A stretch of DNA of 9,044 bases from DATMYQ01 sp035560935 (GCA_035560935.1 DATMYQ010000095.1:1-9044), one strand, 5' to 3'. Counted from the stretch's first letter, positions 1 through 6,930 are shown. Notes: generated by a model from the sequence alone, not told the origin. Translations and numbers: made by a program.

Positions 1-675
1 TACGTATACCGTTTTCTTAAACTGAATATTATTAATTTGGACTTACAACCGGGGCAGGGGATTTCTGAGCAGGATGTGGCCAACCAACTGCAAGTCAGCC
101 GGACTCCGGTAAGAGAGGCGTTTATCAAGCTGTCACAGGAGAACTTGCTGGATATTGTCCCCCAAAAAGGGACCTATGTGTCGCTGATCGACACGGACCA
201 GGTGGAAGAGTCTAAGTTTGCCCGCGAAATATTGGAGCGGGAGATCGTCCGGCAAGCCTGTATCACATTTCCGGCGGAAGCGCTGTTTCAGCTGCAATCG
301 GCACTGGCTTTGCAGGAATTGTGCATTCGGGAAAAAGATTATCACCGTTTTTTTCAACAGGATGAAGCTATGCATGGAATGATCTTCAAGGGCTGTAAAA
401 AAAGCCGGATCTGGAATATGCTGCAGTCAATGAATGCTCATTATAACCGGGTTCGTATCCTGAATCTGAAAGACCGGGCTTTTGAGTGGGAGCAGTTGAT
501 TTTACAACACAAGGACCTGGTACGGGCGATCAGCGAAAGCGATGCGGAGTTGGGAAAAAGGACCATTGATTTACATCTGAATAAGGTGGTGGTGGATCTG
601 GAGCATTTGCGGCGGGAGCACAATGCCTGGTTTTTGCAAATAAAAATGCCGACTTTTAGTTTGCTGGCAAAATAA
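1..675 (+). CDS. GntR-family regulator, FCD subfamily (5'-truncated by window edge)
   Basis: Predicted transcriptional regulator of the hexuronate genes that follow. The frame is open from base 1, so the gene starts outside the window; the TTG at 37 is not the true start, because codons 1-12 already read as the first helix of a GntR winged HTH. Visible residues, counted from base 1: winged helix about 1-60, with PG at 17-18, SRTPVREA at 33-40 and the wing near PQKGTYV at 54-60. An all-helical FCD ligand domain runs from about 68 to 205. The four usual FCD metal ligands appear present: Asp121 and His125 (D-x3-H), His170 and His192. FCD regulators of this kind (UxuR, ExuR) bind hexuronates or their derivatives. 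It lies 15 bases upstream of uxuA on the same strand, so co-transcription and autoregulation are likely. The operator and promoter would lie upstream of the window. Effector identity is inferred only from context. Confidence 0.9.
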   Translation, partial: YVYRFLKLNIINLDLQPGQGISEQDVANQLQVSRTPVREAFIKLSQENLLDIVPQKGTYVSLIDTDQVEESKFAREILEREIVRQACITFPAEALFQLQSALALQELCIREKDYHRFFQQDEAMHGMIFKGCKKSRIWNMLQSMNAHYNRVRILNLKDRAFEWEQLILQHKDLVRAISESDAELGKRTIDLHLNKVVVDLEHLRREHNAWFLQIKMPTFSLLAK

Positions 676-690
676 AGGAGGGTCAGAACG

Positions 691-1770
691 ATGTTAATGT
701 CATTTCGCTGGTATGGCGAAAAACAGGATAAGATTCCATTGCAATATATTCGCCAGATTCCCGGTATGAAAAATGTGGTCAGCGCTATTTACCATATTCC
801 GGTGGGCGAGGTATGGCCATACGAGGATATTTTAGCACTGAAAGGGCAGATCGAAGCGGCGGGCCTGAGCTTCAAAACCGTGGAAAGCGTTAATGTGCAT
901 GAAGATATCAAACTGGGTCTGCCGATGCGGGACCGTTATATTGCCAATTACTGTACAACGCTGAAACATCTGGCCAAAGCCGGCGTGGACGTGGTCTGCT
1001 ACAATTTTATGCCGGTGTTCGACTGGACCCGGACTGAACTGGCGAAAACACTGCCGGACGGGTCGACGGCATTATTCTATGATGAAAAGGTGATCCGGGG
1101 GCTGGAACCAACGAAACTGGTGGAAGACATGGAAAAGGGCTCCAACGGGTTTGAACTGCCGGGCTGGGAAAAAGAACGGCTGGCATCGATCAAGAAGCTG
1201 CTGGAAATGTATCAGAATGTTGATGAGGAAACACTGTTTGCCAATCTCCAATACTTTTTGGAAGGCGTTATTCCCACCGCGGAGGAATGCGGTGTGAAAA
1301 TGGCCATTCACCCTGACGATCCGCCCTGGTCGGTGTTTGGCCTGCCACGGATCGCCACCAGCCGGGAAAATTTGGAACGGATTGTCCGTCTGGTGGACAG
1401 GCCGGCCAATGGGTTAACATTGTGCAGTGGCTCGCTGGGGGCTAATCCCAATAATAATGTGCCGGAAATTTTTGGTCATTTTGCCCAAATGAAGCGGTTG
1501 CATTTTGCTCATGTGCGTAACATCAAAATTTACGAACCGGGGATGTTTGGCGAAACTGCGCACAAAGCCGATGATTCTTCCCTGGATATGTATGCGATTA
1601 TGAAGGCGCTGTATGATGCCGGCTTTGACGGGCCGCTGCGCCCGGATCACGGACGGATGGTCTGGGGCGAAGCGGGGATGCCGGGCTACGGCTTGTACGA
1701 TCGGGCGATGGGCGCGGTGTATTTGTACGGATTATGGGATGCCATCGAACGCTGCGAAGGAGGAAAATAG
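691..1770 (+). CDS. uxuA: D-mannonate dehydratase UxuA
   Basis: Converts D-mannonate to 2-keto-3-deoxy-D-gluconate in the cytosol, the dehydration step of glucuronate catabolism. The 359 residues follow the UxuA pattern end to end: FRWYG near the N-terminus, HIPVGEVW at 35-42, ESVNVHEDIK at 65-74, YNFMPVFDWTRT at 104-115, HPDDPP at 207-212, LCSGSLG at 244-250, HFAHVR at 271-276 and RPDHG at 317-321. Cys245, His274, Asp319 and His320 lie in motifs that in this TIM-barrel, Mn/Fe-dependent family supply metal and catalytic ligands. It is shorter than the E. coli enzyme (394 residues) because it lacks the insertion after the LPDGS motif, as is usual in Firmicutes. The start is the first ATG, with AAGGAGG at 675-681 nine bases upstream; a second ATG two codons later is less well spaced. 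It sits between the FCD regulator and the SDR gene. Confidence 0.97.
   Translation: MLMSFRWYGEKQDKIPLQYIRQIPGMKNVVSAIYHIPVGEVWPYEDILALKGQIEAAGLSFKTVESVNVHEDIKLGLPMRDRYIANYCTTLKHLAKAGVDVVCYNFMPVFDWTRTELAKTLPDGSTALFYDEKVIRGLEPTKLVEDMEKGSNGFELPGWEKERLASIKKLLEMYQNVDEETLFANLQYFLEGVIPTAEECGVKMAIHPDDPPWSVFGLPRIATSRENLERIVRLVDRPANGLTLCSGSLGANPNNNVPEIFGHFAQMKRLHFAHVRNIKIYEPGMFGETAHKADDSSLDMYAIMKALYDAGFDGPLRPDHGRMVWGEAGMPGYGLYDRAMGAVYLYGLWDAIERCEGGK
1757..1763 (+). promoter_or_regulatory. Ribosome-binding site of the SDR gene
   Basis: AAGGAGG lies inside the last codons of uxuA, nine bases before the ATG at 1773. It decides against an in-frame ATG at 1734, which would add 13 residues overlapping uxuA and has no such site. 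Confidence 0.85.
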
Positions 1771-1772
1771 CC

Positions 1773-2618
1773 ATGAGCAAAGATTTGACGGGAAAAGTAG
1801 CGGTCATTACCGGCGGAGCCGGCATACTGTGCGGTGCGTTTGCCCGGGAATTGGCCCGCCTGGGAGCCGCGGTGGCTATTTTGGATATTCAGCAGGAAAA
1901 GGCGGATGACGTGGTGCGGGAAATTACGGCGAACGGCGGCAAGGCTATCGGGATCGGCTGCAGCGTTCTCGATAAGGCCAGCATGGAAGCAGCGGCGGAA
2001 GCGGTAAAGGCGAAGTTGGGTGCCTGTCATATTTTGATCAACGGCGCCGGCGGCAATCATCCCCGGGGCAGCACAACGAAAGAAACGCTGGAACCGGAAG
2101 ATGTAAACAATCAAGATCCACAGCAAATCACCTTCTTCGATTTGGCGCCCGAAGGCTTTCAACATGTATTTAATCTGAACTTTATGGGAACGTTTATTCC
2201 AACGCAGGCGTTTGTAAAGCAAATGATCGGTCAGCCGGGGGCGGTGATTATCAATATGTCATCGATGAGTGCTTTCTGTCCGTTGACCAAGGTACCGGCC
2301 TACAGCGCCGCCAAAGCGGCGGTCAGCAACTTTACCCAGTGGTTGGCGGTGCATCTGGCGGACGTGGGAATCCGGGTCAATGCACTGGCGCCGGGTTTCT
2401 TCCTGACGGAGCAAAATCGGACATTGCTGACGAACCCGGATGGCTCGCTGACGCCGCGGGCGCAAAAAGTGATGGCTCATACGCCGCTGCGGCGGTTTGG
2501 CAAGCCGGAGGATTTGTTCGGCACGCTACTGTGGCTGATTGATGAAAACGCCGCTGCTTTTGTCAATGGAGTAGTAGTGCCGGTGGACGGTGGGTTTATG
2601 TCCTCTACCGGGGTGTAA
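1773..2618 (+). CDS. uxuB: SDR-type D-mannonate oxidoreductase (fructuronate reductase)
   Basis: Likely interconverts D-fructuronate and D-mannonate with NAD(P)H, supplying the substrate of UxuA. The 281 residues form a classical short-chain dehydrogenase: TGGAGILCG nucleotide-binding motif at 13-21 (the family usually has TGxxxGIG), Asp38 at the end of beta-2, NGAGG at 90-94, Asn136, and the catalytic set Ser164, Tyr177 and Lys181 (YSAAK). APGFFLTEQN at 206-215 is the substrate-loop region and VDGGF at 271-275 is near the C-terminus. The segment at 96-128, after the NGAGG strand, is longer than in minimal SDRs. This matches the arrangement of B. subtilis YjmF beside uxuA, which is unrelated in fold to the long E. 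coli UxuB. The role rests on that synteny; an SDR of other hexonate specificity cannot be excluded. The start is ATG 1773, two bases after the uxuA stop, suggesting translational coupling. Confidence 0.87.
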   Translation: MSKDLTGKVAVITGGAGILCGAFARELARLGAAVAILDIQQEKADDVVREITANGGKAIGIGCSVLDKASMEAAAEAVKAKLGACHILINGAGGNHPRGSTTKETLEPEDVNNQDPQQITFFDLAPEGFQHVFNLNFMGTFIPTQAFVKQMIGQPGAVIINMSSMSAFCPLTKVPAYSAAKAAVSNFTQWLAVHLADVGIRVNALAPGFFLTEQNRTLLTNPDGSLTPRAQKVMAHTPLRRFGKPEDLFGTLLWLIDENAAAFVNGVVVPVDGGFMSSTGV

Positions 2619-2652
2619 GCCGCGTCATTTACCAGACAAGTGGAGACATGGG

Positions 2653-2696
2653 AAAGCTAGGGAACCATTGATCCAATCAATGGCTCCCTAGCTTTT
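2653..2696 (+). terminator. Strong intrinsic terminator of the uxu operon
   Basis: Arms 2653-2671 and 2677-2695 pair over 19 positions with one A-C mismatch (2664 opposite 2684) around a 5-base loop (TCCAA). The ascending arm begins AAAG and the descending arm ends CTTTT, so the T-run is partly in the stem. It begins 34 bases after the SDR stop. The near-symmetry means it could also act on transcripts from the other strand, but no - strand gene needs it here. Confidence 0.87.
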
Positions 2697-2754
2697 CGGG
2701 ATGTTTGAAATTGCAGTGTTATTTGATACTGCACTTGGAGACGGCGTGGTTTTT

Positions 2755-2794
2755 GCATTGCGGCGAAGGGAATTCATCAGTGGTTCCCTAATGC
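2755..2794 (+). repeat. Imperfect hairpin just upstream of the SGNH gene
   Basis: AGGGAA at 2767-2772 pairs with TTCCCT at 2784-2789 (11-base loop). The flanking GCATT at 2755-2759 pairs with AATGC at 2790-2794, leaving a 7-base one-sided bulge. It ends 27 bases before the likely SGNH start. There is no T-run, so it is not a standard terminator. Its right side resembles the right arm of the terminator at 2677-2690 (13 of 15 bases identical). Function is unknown; it could be a decayed terminator copy, a 5'-UTR structure or an operator. Confidence 0.4.
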
Positions 2795-2821
2795 GATTTG
2801 TGGGAGCTGGGAGTGAAGAAG

Positions 2822-3400
2822 ATGCAACATGAGAAAAAAATACGGCATAAGTTGGTGGTACTGGGAGATTCCATTACCTATGGCTATCCTTACGGACCGG
2901 AATTTTCCTGGGTGACACTGTTGGCACAAAAAAGCGGACGGGAGCTGGTAAACCGTGGAATCAATGGTGATACGACGGATGGAATGCGGGCGCGGTTTGA
3001 AAGGGATGTTGTTGCGGATAAGCCGGACGCGGTATTAATTCTGGGTGGCCTTAATGATGTTTTTCAGAGCGTGGACGTGCAACATTTTTATGATAATCTT
3101 TTACATCTGATTGAGCAGTCGCGACGGCATGATATTTTGCCGGTTATGGGAATTGAACCTCCGGTTGGATCCACGGCGGAGCCGGAGTTTCAAAACGTGT
3201 GGAAACACTGGGCGGAGGATTTGTTGCCCAAAGTGATTCGTGATACTGGTGTGCCTTGGTTTGACTTGTACCAACCCATGCTGCAAGATGGAATATATAT
3301 TTCGGACTACACTTGTGATGGTGTTCACCTCAGCCTGGAAGGCAACCGGTTTATTGCCGGGGAAATTTTTCGTCAATTACAGAACAACAAGGTTTTATAA
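2822..3400 (+). CDS. Cytosolic SGNH/GDSL-type esterase
   Basis: A 192-residue SGNH hydrolase, predicted to hydrolyse ester bonds of an unidentified small substrate. All four SGNH blocks are visible: block I GDSITYG with nucleophile Ser17; block II RGINGDTT with oxyanion Gly49; block III GGLND with Asn78; block V DGVHLS with Asp166 and His169. There is no signal peptide, lipobox or membrane segment, so it should act in the cytosol. Size is that of the small TesA/arylesterase-like members. The start is uncertain: TTG 2798, GTG 2813 and ATG 2822 are all in frame. ATG 2822 is chosen because GGGAG at 2809-2813 is well placed and the GDSI strand then begins about ten residues in. The gene is isolated between terminators and spacers, so context gives no substrate; deacetylation of a sugar is only a guess from the nearby uronate operon. 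Confidence 0.85.
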   Translation: MQHEKKIRHKLVVLGDSITYGYPYGPEFSWVTLLAQKSGRELVNRGINGDTTDGMRARFERDVVADKPDAVLILGGLNDVFQSVDVQHFYDNLLHLIEQSRRHDILPVMGIEPPVGSTAEPEFQNVWKHWAEDLLPKVIRDTGVPWFDLYQPMLQDGIYISDYTCDGVHLSLEGNRFIAGEIFRQLQNNKVL

Positions 3401-3503
3401 AGATTCATGAAAATATTTCTGGCAAAACTGCTTTTTGAAGGAGAGCAGAGGGCAATACAGAAGTACAGTTTTTAAGTTAAGTTGTTCAGAAAACCGGAAA
3501 TGG

Positions 3504-3511
3504 AAAAGGAG
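3504..3511 (+). promoter_or_regulatory. Ribosome-binding site of the chemoreceptor gene
   Basis: AAAAGGAG lies six bases before ATG 3518 and nine before the adjacent ATG 3521. It favours these starts over the in-frame TTG 3482 and ATG 3500, which have no comparable site and would place a charged tail before the first membrane segment. Confidence 0.75.
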
Positions 3512-3517
3512 CAGTCG

Positions 3518-5476
3518 ATGATGAAAAAAAAATTAATCTTGATTTTGCTGTTGGTTGGATCGGTGCCGTTGGTGCTTTCTTCGTTGTATGCCATGTATGT
3601 GATGGACGGCAATCTAAAAAAGGATTTCCAGACGATTTCCCTGAGCCGGGCGACGGATATCCAGTCGGATATCGGGGCACTGATGGAATCGCGCATGCGG
3701 GCTGTAACACTGCTGTCGCGGTTAAGGGCCGTTCGGGATTTTGATTTGCCGGCGATTAAAACAGTTTTGATGGAAAATATCAAAGTATATCCGGAAATAG
3801 CTACTTCGGCCGTCGACAATGCCCAGGGCAAACAAGCGGTTAAGAGCGATGATACCGCATTGGTGGATGTGGCGGACCGGCCTTTCTATCGTGATGCGAT
3901 GCAAGGAAAAGAGAATATCATTTCTGATGTGCTGGTCAGTCGGGCCACCAATCAGGCGATGGTCATTCTGGCGGCTCCCATCCGCAAACAGGATGGCGGG
4001 CCGGTGATCGGCTGTGTGCAGGGATCGGTGGAACTGGCGAAAATGAGTGACTTTGTAAAAAGCCGCTCAGTTGATGGCAGTGTTGCCTACATAGTGGATC
4101 GGGAAGGGAAAGTGTTGGCGCATCCTGACCCGGCCATTACTCAGGGACGTAAGGATATGTCTGCTGTTGAACATGTAAAAAAGGGATTAAAGGGCGAGTC
4201 GGGAACAACGGAAATCACAAACGCCCAGGGTGAAGCGGTTATTGTCAGTTATGTACCGGAAAATAACACTGGCTGGGTGGTTTGCGTTGAAACGCCGCGC
4301 CGCTTGCTGGCGGCCCGCAGTGATCAGGTGAAATTCAGCACCGGCATCGTTTTGGTCATCACTATGCTATTGGTGTTTGGGGTAGGTATTGCGCTGGCGA
4401 ATTCGATTGTGCGTCCCATTGCGCAAATGGTGGAGGCCACCAATGTCATCAGCAAAGGCGATTTGTCGGTGAAGATCGATAATCAAAGTGGTGATGAGAT
4501 CGGCGTTTTAGCTCAGAATTTTAACTCCATGGTAGGCAGTTTGCGGGATTTGATTGAACAAGTAGCACGCTCAACTCAACAAGTGGCCGCCACTTCGCAG
4601 GAATTGACTGCCAGCGCGGCTGAATCAGGCCGGGCGGGAGAACAGGTAGCGGCCTCCGTATCGTCTGTGGCCCGGGGGGCGGAAACCCAGGCGACAGTGT
4701 CGCGACAGGCTGCTGAGGTGGTCAACCGTATGACGGAGCACATTCAGCAGATTGCCGATGGCGCCGGGGTGGTCAATGCCACGGTGGATCAAACGGTTAC
4801 CCAGGCCCGGGATGGCAGCATGGCCGTGAATACTGCTATCGGACAGATGGAGAAGATTGAAGAAACGGTCAGCCAGTCGGCCCGTTTGATCAACCAACTG
4901 GGAGAACGTTCCCAGGAGATTAATCAAATTATTGATACGATTTCCGGCATTGCCGGGCAAACGAATCTGTTGGCGCTGAACGCCGCTATTGAGGCAGCCC
5001 GGGCGGGTGAGCAGGGCCGGGGATTTGCCGTGGTGGCCGAGGAAGTACGCAAACTGGCGGAACAGTCGCAGGAAGCGACCAAACAAATTGCCGGACTCAT
5101 CGGCGAGATCCAGCAGGATACAGAAAAAGCGGTTCTGGCCATGCGGCAGGGAACCACAGAAGTGAAAACAGGAGCCGAGGTGGTACAGGGAGCAGAAAAA
5201 GCGTTCGCTGAAATTCTGGCACTGGTGGACCGGGTTTCGCTGCAAGTCAGGGAAATGTCCGGACGGATCCGGGAAACGGCGGATGGAAGTCAGCAAATTG
5301 TCAGCGTGGTTGATGAAATCGAGCAGATTAGCAAAGCAGCCGCCACTGAAACGGAAACCGTGGCGGCCACCACCGAAGAACAGCTGGCCTCTATGGAGGA
5401 AATTGCTTCGGCCAGTGACATGCTGGCCCGGATGGCGGAAGAATTGCAAACGGTAGTCAGCCGTTTCCGCGTGTAA
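3518..5476 (+). CDS. Methyl-accepting chemotaxis protein with extracellular Cache domain
   Basis: A 652-residue transmembrane chemoreceptor that senses a ligand outside the cell and controls CheA/CheW. Order: short basic N-terminus (MMKKK), TM1 about 5-29, extracellular dCache-type sensor about 35-268, TM2 about 274-296, HAMP about 295-348 (with IVRPIAQMVEATNVISKGDL), then a long coiled-coil signalling domain to the C-terminus. In the sensor, RPFYRDAMQGK at 121-131, then AMVILAAPI and VDREGKVLAHPD at 193-204, are typical dCache signatures. The signalling hairpin tip is very conserved, at about 465-518 (GQTNLLALNAAIEAARAGE and GRGFAVVAEEVRKLAEQS). A probable methylation region is TTEEQLASMEEI at 618-629. 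It ends in SRFRV without a CheR-tethering pentapeptide. The ligand cannot be read with confidence. No chemotaxis genes adjoin it, and it appears to be a single-gene unit with its own terminator. Confidence 0.95.
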   Translation: MMKKKLILILLLVGSVPLVLSSLYAMYVMDGNLKKDFQTISLSRATDIQSDIGALMESRMRAVTLLSRLRAVRDFDLPAIKTVLMENIKVYPEIATSAVDNAQGKQAVKSDDTALVDVADRPFYRDAMQGKENIISDVLVSRATNQAMVILAAPIRKQDGGPVIGCVQGSVELAKMSDFVKSRSVDGSVAYIVDREGKVLAHPDPAITQGRKDMSAVEHVKKGLKGESGTTEITNAQGEAVIVSYVPENNTGWVVCVETPRRLLAARSDQVKFSTGIVLVITMLLVFGVGIALANSIVRPIAQMVEATNVISKGDLSVKIDNQSGDEIGVLAQNFNSMVGSLRDLIEQVARSTQQVAATSQELTASAAESGRAGEQVAASVSSVARGAETQATVSRQAAEVVNRMTEHIQQIADGAGVVNATVDQTVTQARDGSMAVNTAIGQMEKIEETVSQSARLINQLGERSQEINQIIDTISGIAGQTNLLALNAAIEAARAGEQGRGFAVVAEEVRKLAEQSQEATKQIAGLIGEIQQDTEKAVLAMRQGTTEVKTGAEVVQGAEKAFAEILALVDRVSLQVREMSGRIRETADGSQQIVSVVDEIEQISKAAATETETVAATTEEQLASMEEIASASDMLARMAEELQTVVSRFRV

Positions 5477-5491
5477 AAAAATCAGGTGATG

Positions 5492-5537
5492 AATCAAAGA
5501 AAACTGGCCCCGCGAAGGGAGCCAGTTTTCTTTGATT
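5492..5537. terminator. Bidirectional terminator between convergent genes
   Basis: A perfect 17-base-pair stem has arms 5492-5508 and 5521-5537. Inside it, CCC at 5509-5511 can pair with GGG at 5517-5519, closing a GCGAA loop. Both strands read GTTTTCTTTGATT on the descending side, giving U-rich tails in either direction. It lies 15 bases after the chemoreceptor stop and 30 bases after the stop of the - strand caspase gene, so it can serve both. Confidence 0.88.
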
Positions 5538-5567
5538 AGTTCGCTAGATACCACTCCAAAAGGATTA

Positions 5568-6722
5568 TTAGGCGATGACGTAGCTTCCCGAACCGTATAA
5601 TTGGACGGAAGCGTACTGACTGTAGGTGGAAGAAGTCAGGTACTGATAAGCTTCCTGAATGGTAATGGAACTGTCGCCGTTGCTGTCGGCAGCGTTTCCG
5701 GTCAGGGCATTATCAAAAAGATAGTGGGTGAATACTCCGTTGGTATTGCTGTCATAGCTGTACTGGGAACTGCTGCAGGCGGTCAGTATACTATACTGAC
5801 TGCTGTCGCTGGAACTGGCATAGGAGTTGAAATAGTCTACCAGTGAACCCGAATAACAGGTGTCGAGGATTACTGACACGTGGCCGCTGCTGCCGACGGC
5901 GGCGCCGAGGGCGGTAATGGCCTTGTACAGTTCGGCGGTTGTGTATTCCGTTTCGTCATATAATGCCAGACTGCCGTCAGAACAGCCATGACCCGAATAG
6001 TAAATCAGGACATCGTCGCCGGTGCTGACTTCGCTGGCCATTTCCGTTAATTCGGTGACGATGTTGGTTTGGGTTGCTTCCTGATCCGTGATCACATCGG
6101 TTGCCGAGCCAGTCCAGACGTCATCACTGGCCAAAAAGTATTCCACATCGCTGACATCATAAGTGACTCCGGCCAAGTCGGAAGAAAAGCCGGGATAATC
6201 ACCGATCCCGATGATCAGGGCATGATCATCGGATTCGGCGGAGGTGGCGCTCAACAAGTCGCTGATGCTTTCAGTGGAACCATCACTGAAAGAGACGGTG
6301 TTTAGTTGGGAACTGCTCCAGTTTTGTAGGGTGATGCTGCCATAGTTACTGGTGATAAACAAAGTGTCGTCGATTTCGCTGACGCTGAGATCCTGGCCGG
6401 TCAGGCTGCCGCCAAAATAAATGCTGTCGTTGCCATCACCAGCGGCAACTGAGGTTATCGTGTCATTACCCCAGGGTGCATCAAACCAATACAGATCGTC
6501 GCCGGTACCACCGGTCAAAAGATCGTCGCCGGTGCCGCCGTTTAGGGTATCGTTGCCGGCGCCACCGCTTAAGGTGTCATTGCTGGCTGTTCCGGTTAAA
6601 TCGTTATCGGAAGAATCACCAGTTAAAACATTAGTATTAATGTTTCCGAACGACTGTGGACCGTAAGGTCCAAAATGATGAGGCGAAAAACCGGCAGAGG
6701 CGTAGCTGAAAGGCTTGGGCAT
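5568..6722 (-). CDS. RTX-repeat protein with caspase-fold (C14) protease domain
   Basis: A 384-residue protein, predicted to be an exported cysteine protease of the bacterial caspase/orthocaspase class. Order: Gly/Pro/His/aromatic N-terminus (1-32) with no signal peptide; five tandem RTX-type nonapeptides (33-77, the last three near-consensus GGxGxDxL); an RTX-associated beta domain at about 95-156, with a QNWSSSQLNTVSFSDGS stretch; then the p20-like caspase domain from about 165. The catalytic dyad is visible as His245 in YYSGHG and Cys289 in DTCYSG. Residues 346-357 (DSNGDSSITIQE) match a canonical EF-hand loop, followed by a Tyr/Ser-rich tail ending YVIA. Composition is extreme: about 51 Asp/Glu, two Lys (3 and 267), no Arg. 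RTX repeats usually fold on Ca2+ outside the cell after type I secretion; no secretion genes are in the window. The start is fixed by AGGAGGT six bases upstream. The substrate is unknown. Confidence 0.88.
   Translation of the reverse strand: MPKPFSYASAGFSPHHFGPYGPQSFGNINTNVLTGDSSDNDLTGTASNDTLSGGAGNDTLNGGTGDDLLTGGTGDDLYWFDAPWGNDTITSVAAGDGNDSIYFGGSLTGQDLSVSEIDDTLFITSNYGSITLQNWSSSQLNTVSFSDGSTESISDLLSATSAESDDHALIIGIGDYPGFSSDLAGVTYDVSDVEYFLASDDVWTGSATDVITDQEATQTNIVTELTEMASEVSTGDDVLIYYSGHGCSDGSLALYDETEYTTAELYKAITALGAAVGSSGHVSVILDTCYSGSLVDYFNSYASSSDSSQYSILTACSSSQYSYDSNTNGVFTHYLFDNALTGNAADSNGDSSITIQEAYQYLTSSTYSQYASVQLYGSGSYVIA
6492..6626 (-). repeat. Five tandem RTX nonapeptide repeats within the caspase gene
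   Basis: Residues 33-77 divide exactly into five 9-residue units, each beginning with Leu: LTGDSSDND, LTGTASNDT, LSGGAGNDT, LNGGTGDDL and LTGGTGDDL. The last three fit the Ca-binding RTX pattern GGxGxD; the first two are degenerate. Five units make a short parallel beta-roll. Confidence 0.85.
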
Positions 6723-6728
6723 AAGCGG

Positions 6729-6735
6729 ACCTCCT
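6729..6735 (-). promoter_or_regulatory. Ribosome-binding site of the RTX-caspase gene
   Basis: Read on the - strand this is AGGAGGT, a near-perfect anti-SD match, six bases before the ATG ending at 6722. It settles the start and so shows that the protein begins directly with the unusual 32-residue N-terminus rather than with a signal peptide. Confidence 0.85.
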
Positions 6736-6763
6736 CACGTTAAAAATTATTGTATATATTTGA

Positions 6764-6769
6764 ATTATA
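6764..6769 (-). promoter_or_regulatory. Candidate -10 element for the RTX-caspase gene
   Basis: On the - strand these bases read TATAAT, a consensus sigma-A -10 box, which would give a 5'-UTR of roughly 35 bases. No good -35 hexamer is found 16-18 bases upstream. A second AT-rich box, ATACAAT at 6749-6755 (- strand), is an alternative. Neither is proven. Confidence 0.35.
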
Positions 6770-6923
6770 TCGCGGCATGATTAGAATTGTTTTTGAAATA
6801 ACGAAAATAGCAATGGTCAGGTAAGTAGCAGGGATTTACTGGCGCGTGCTGAATAAGAAAAATATGGCAATCGTTAGTAGTCACGTTTGCTGACTTATGT
6901 GAAAGATGCTTTTACAAGACGAC

Positions 6924-6930
6924 AAGGGGG
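6924..6930 (+). promoter_or_regulatory. Ribosome-binding site of the permease fusion gene
   Basis: AAGGGGG lies seven bases before ATG 6938. The in-frame ATG at 6932 is only one base away from it, and TTG 6887 is upstream of it, so 6938 is the preferred start. Confidence 0.75.

Noticed and set aside
1686..2222. - strand ORF (178 codons) across the uxuA/SDR junction
   Set aside because: It overlaps two clearly coding genes on the other strand and its translation shows no family features.
2711..2733. Inverted repeat TGCAGT...ACTGCA between the uxu terminator and the SGNH gene as an operator
   Set aside because: Arms are only six bases and no adjacent promoter boxes with normal spacing could be identified.
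3424..3471. Inverted repeat AAAACTG...CAGTTTT after the SGNH gene as a terminator
   Set aside because: Arms are short and separated by more than 30 bases, so a stable transcription-stopping hairpin is unlikely.
3407..3475. Possible 22-residue + strand ORF in the spacer after the SGNH gene
   Set aside because: It has no ribosome-binding site and no recognisable sequence; an ORF of this size is expected by chance.
4625..5554. Long - strand ORF (309 codons) antisense to the chemoreceptor gene
   Set aside because: It lies mostly opposite the highly conserved signalling domain, runs through the terminator, and its translation has no recognisable domain. It reflects codon bias of the true + strand gene.
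5601..6666. Several + strand ORFs of 78-81 codons opposite the caspase gene
   Set aside because: They mirror the repetitive Gly/Asp/Ser codons of the real - strand gene and lack ribosome-binding sites.
6835..6916. Promoter for the permease gene (for example TTTACT...AAATAT or TTGCTG...TTTACA)
   Set aside because: Spacing or box quality is poor in each case; none stands out from AT-rich background.
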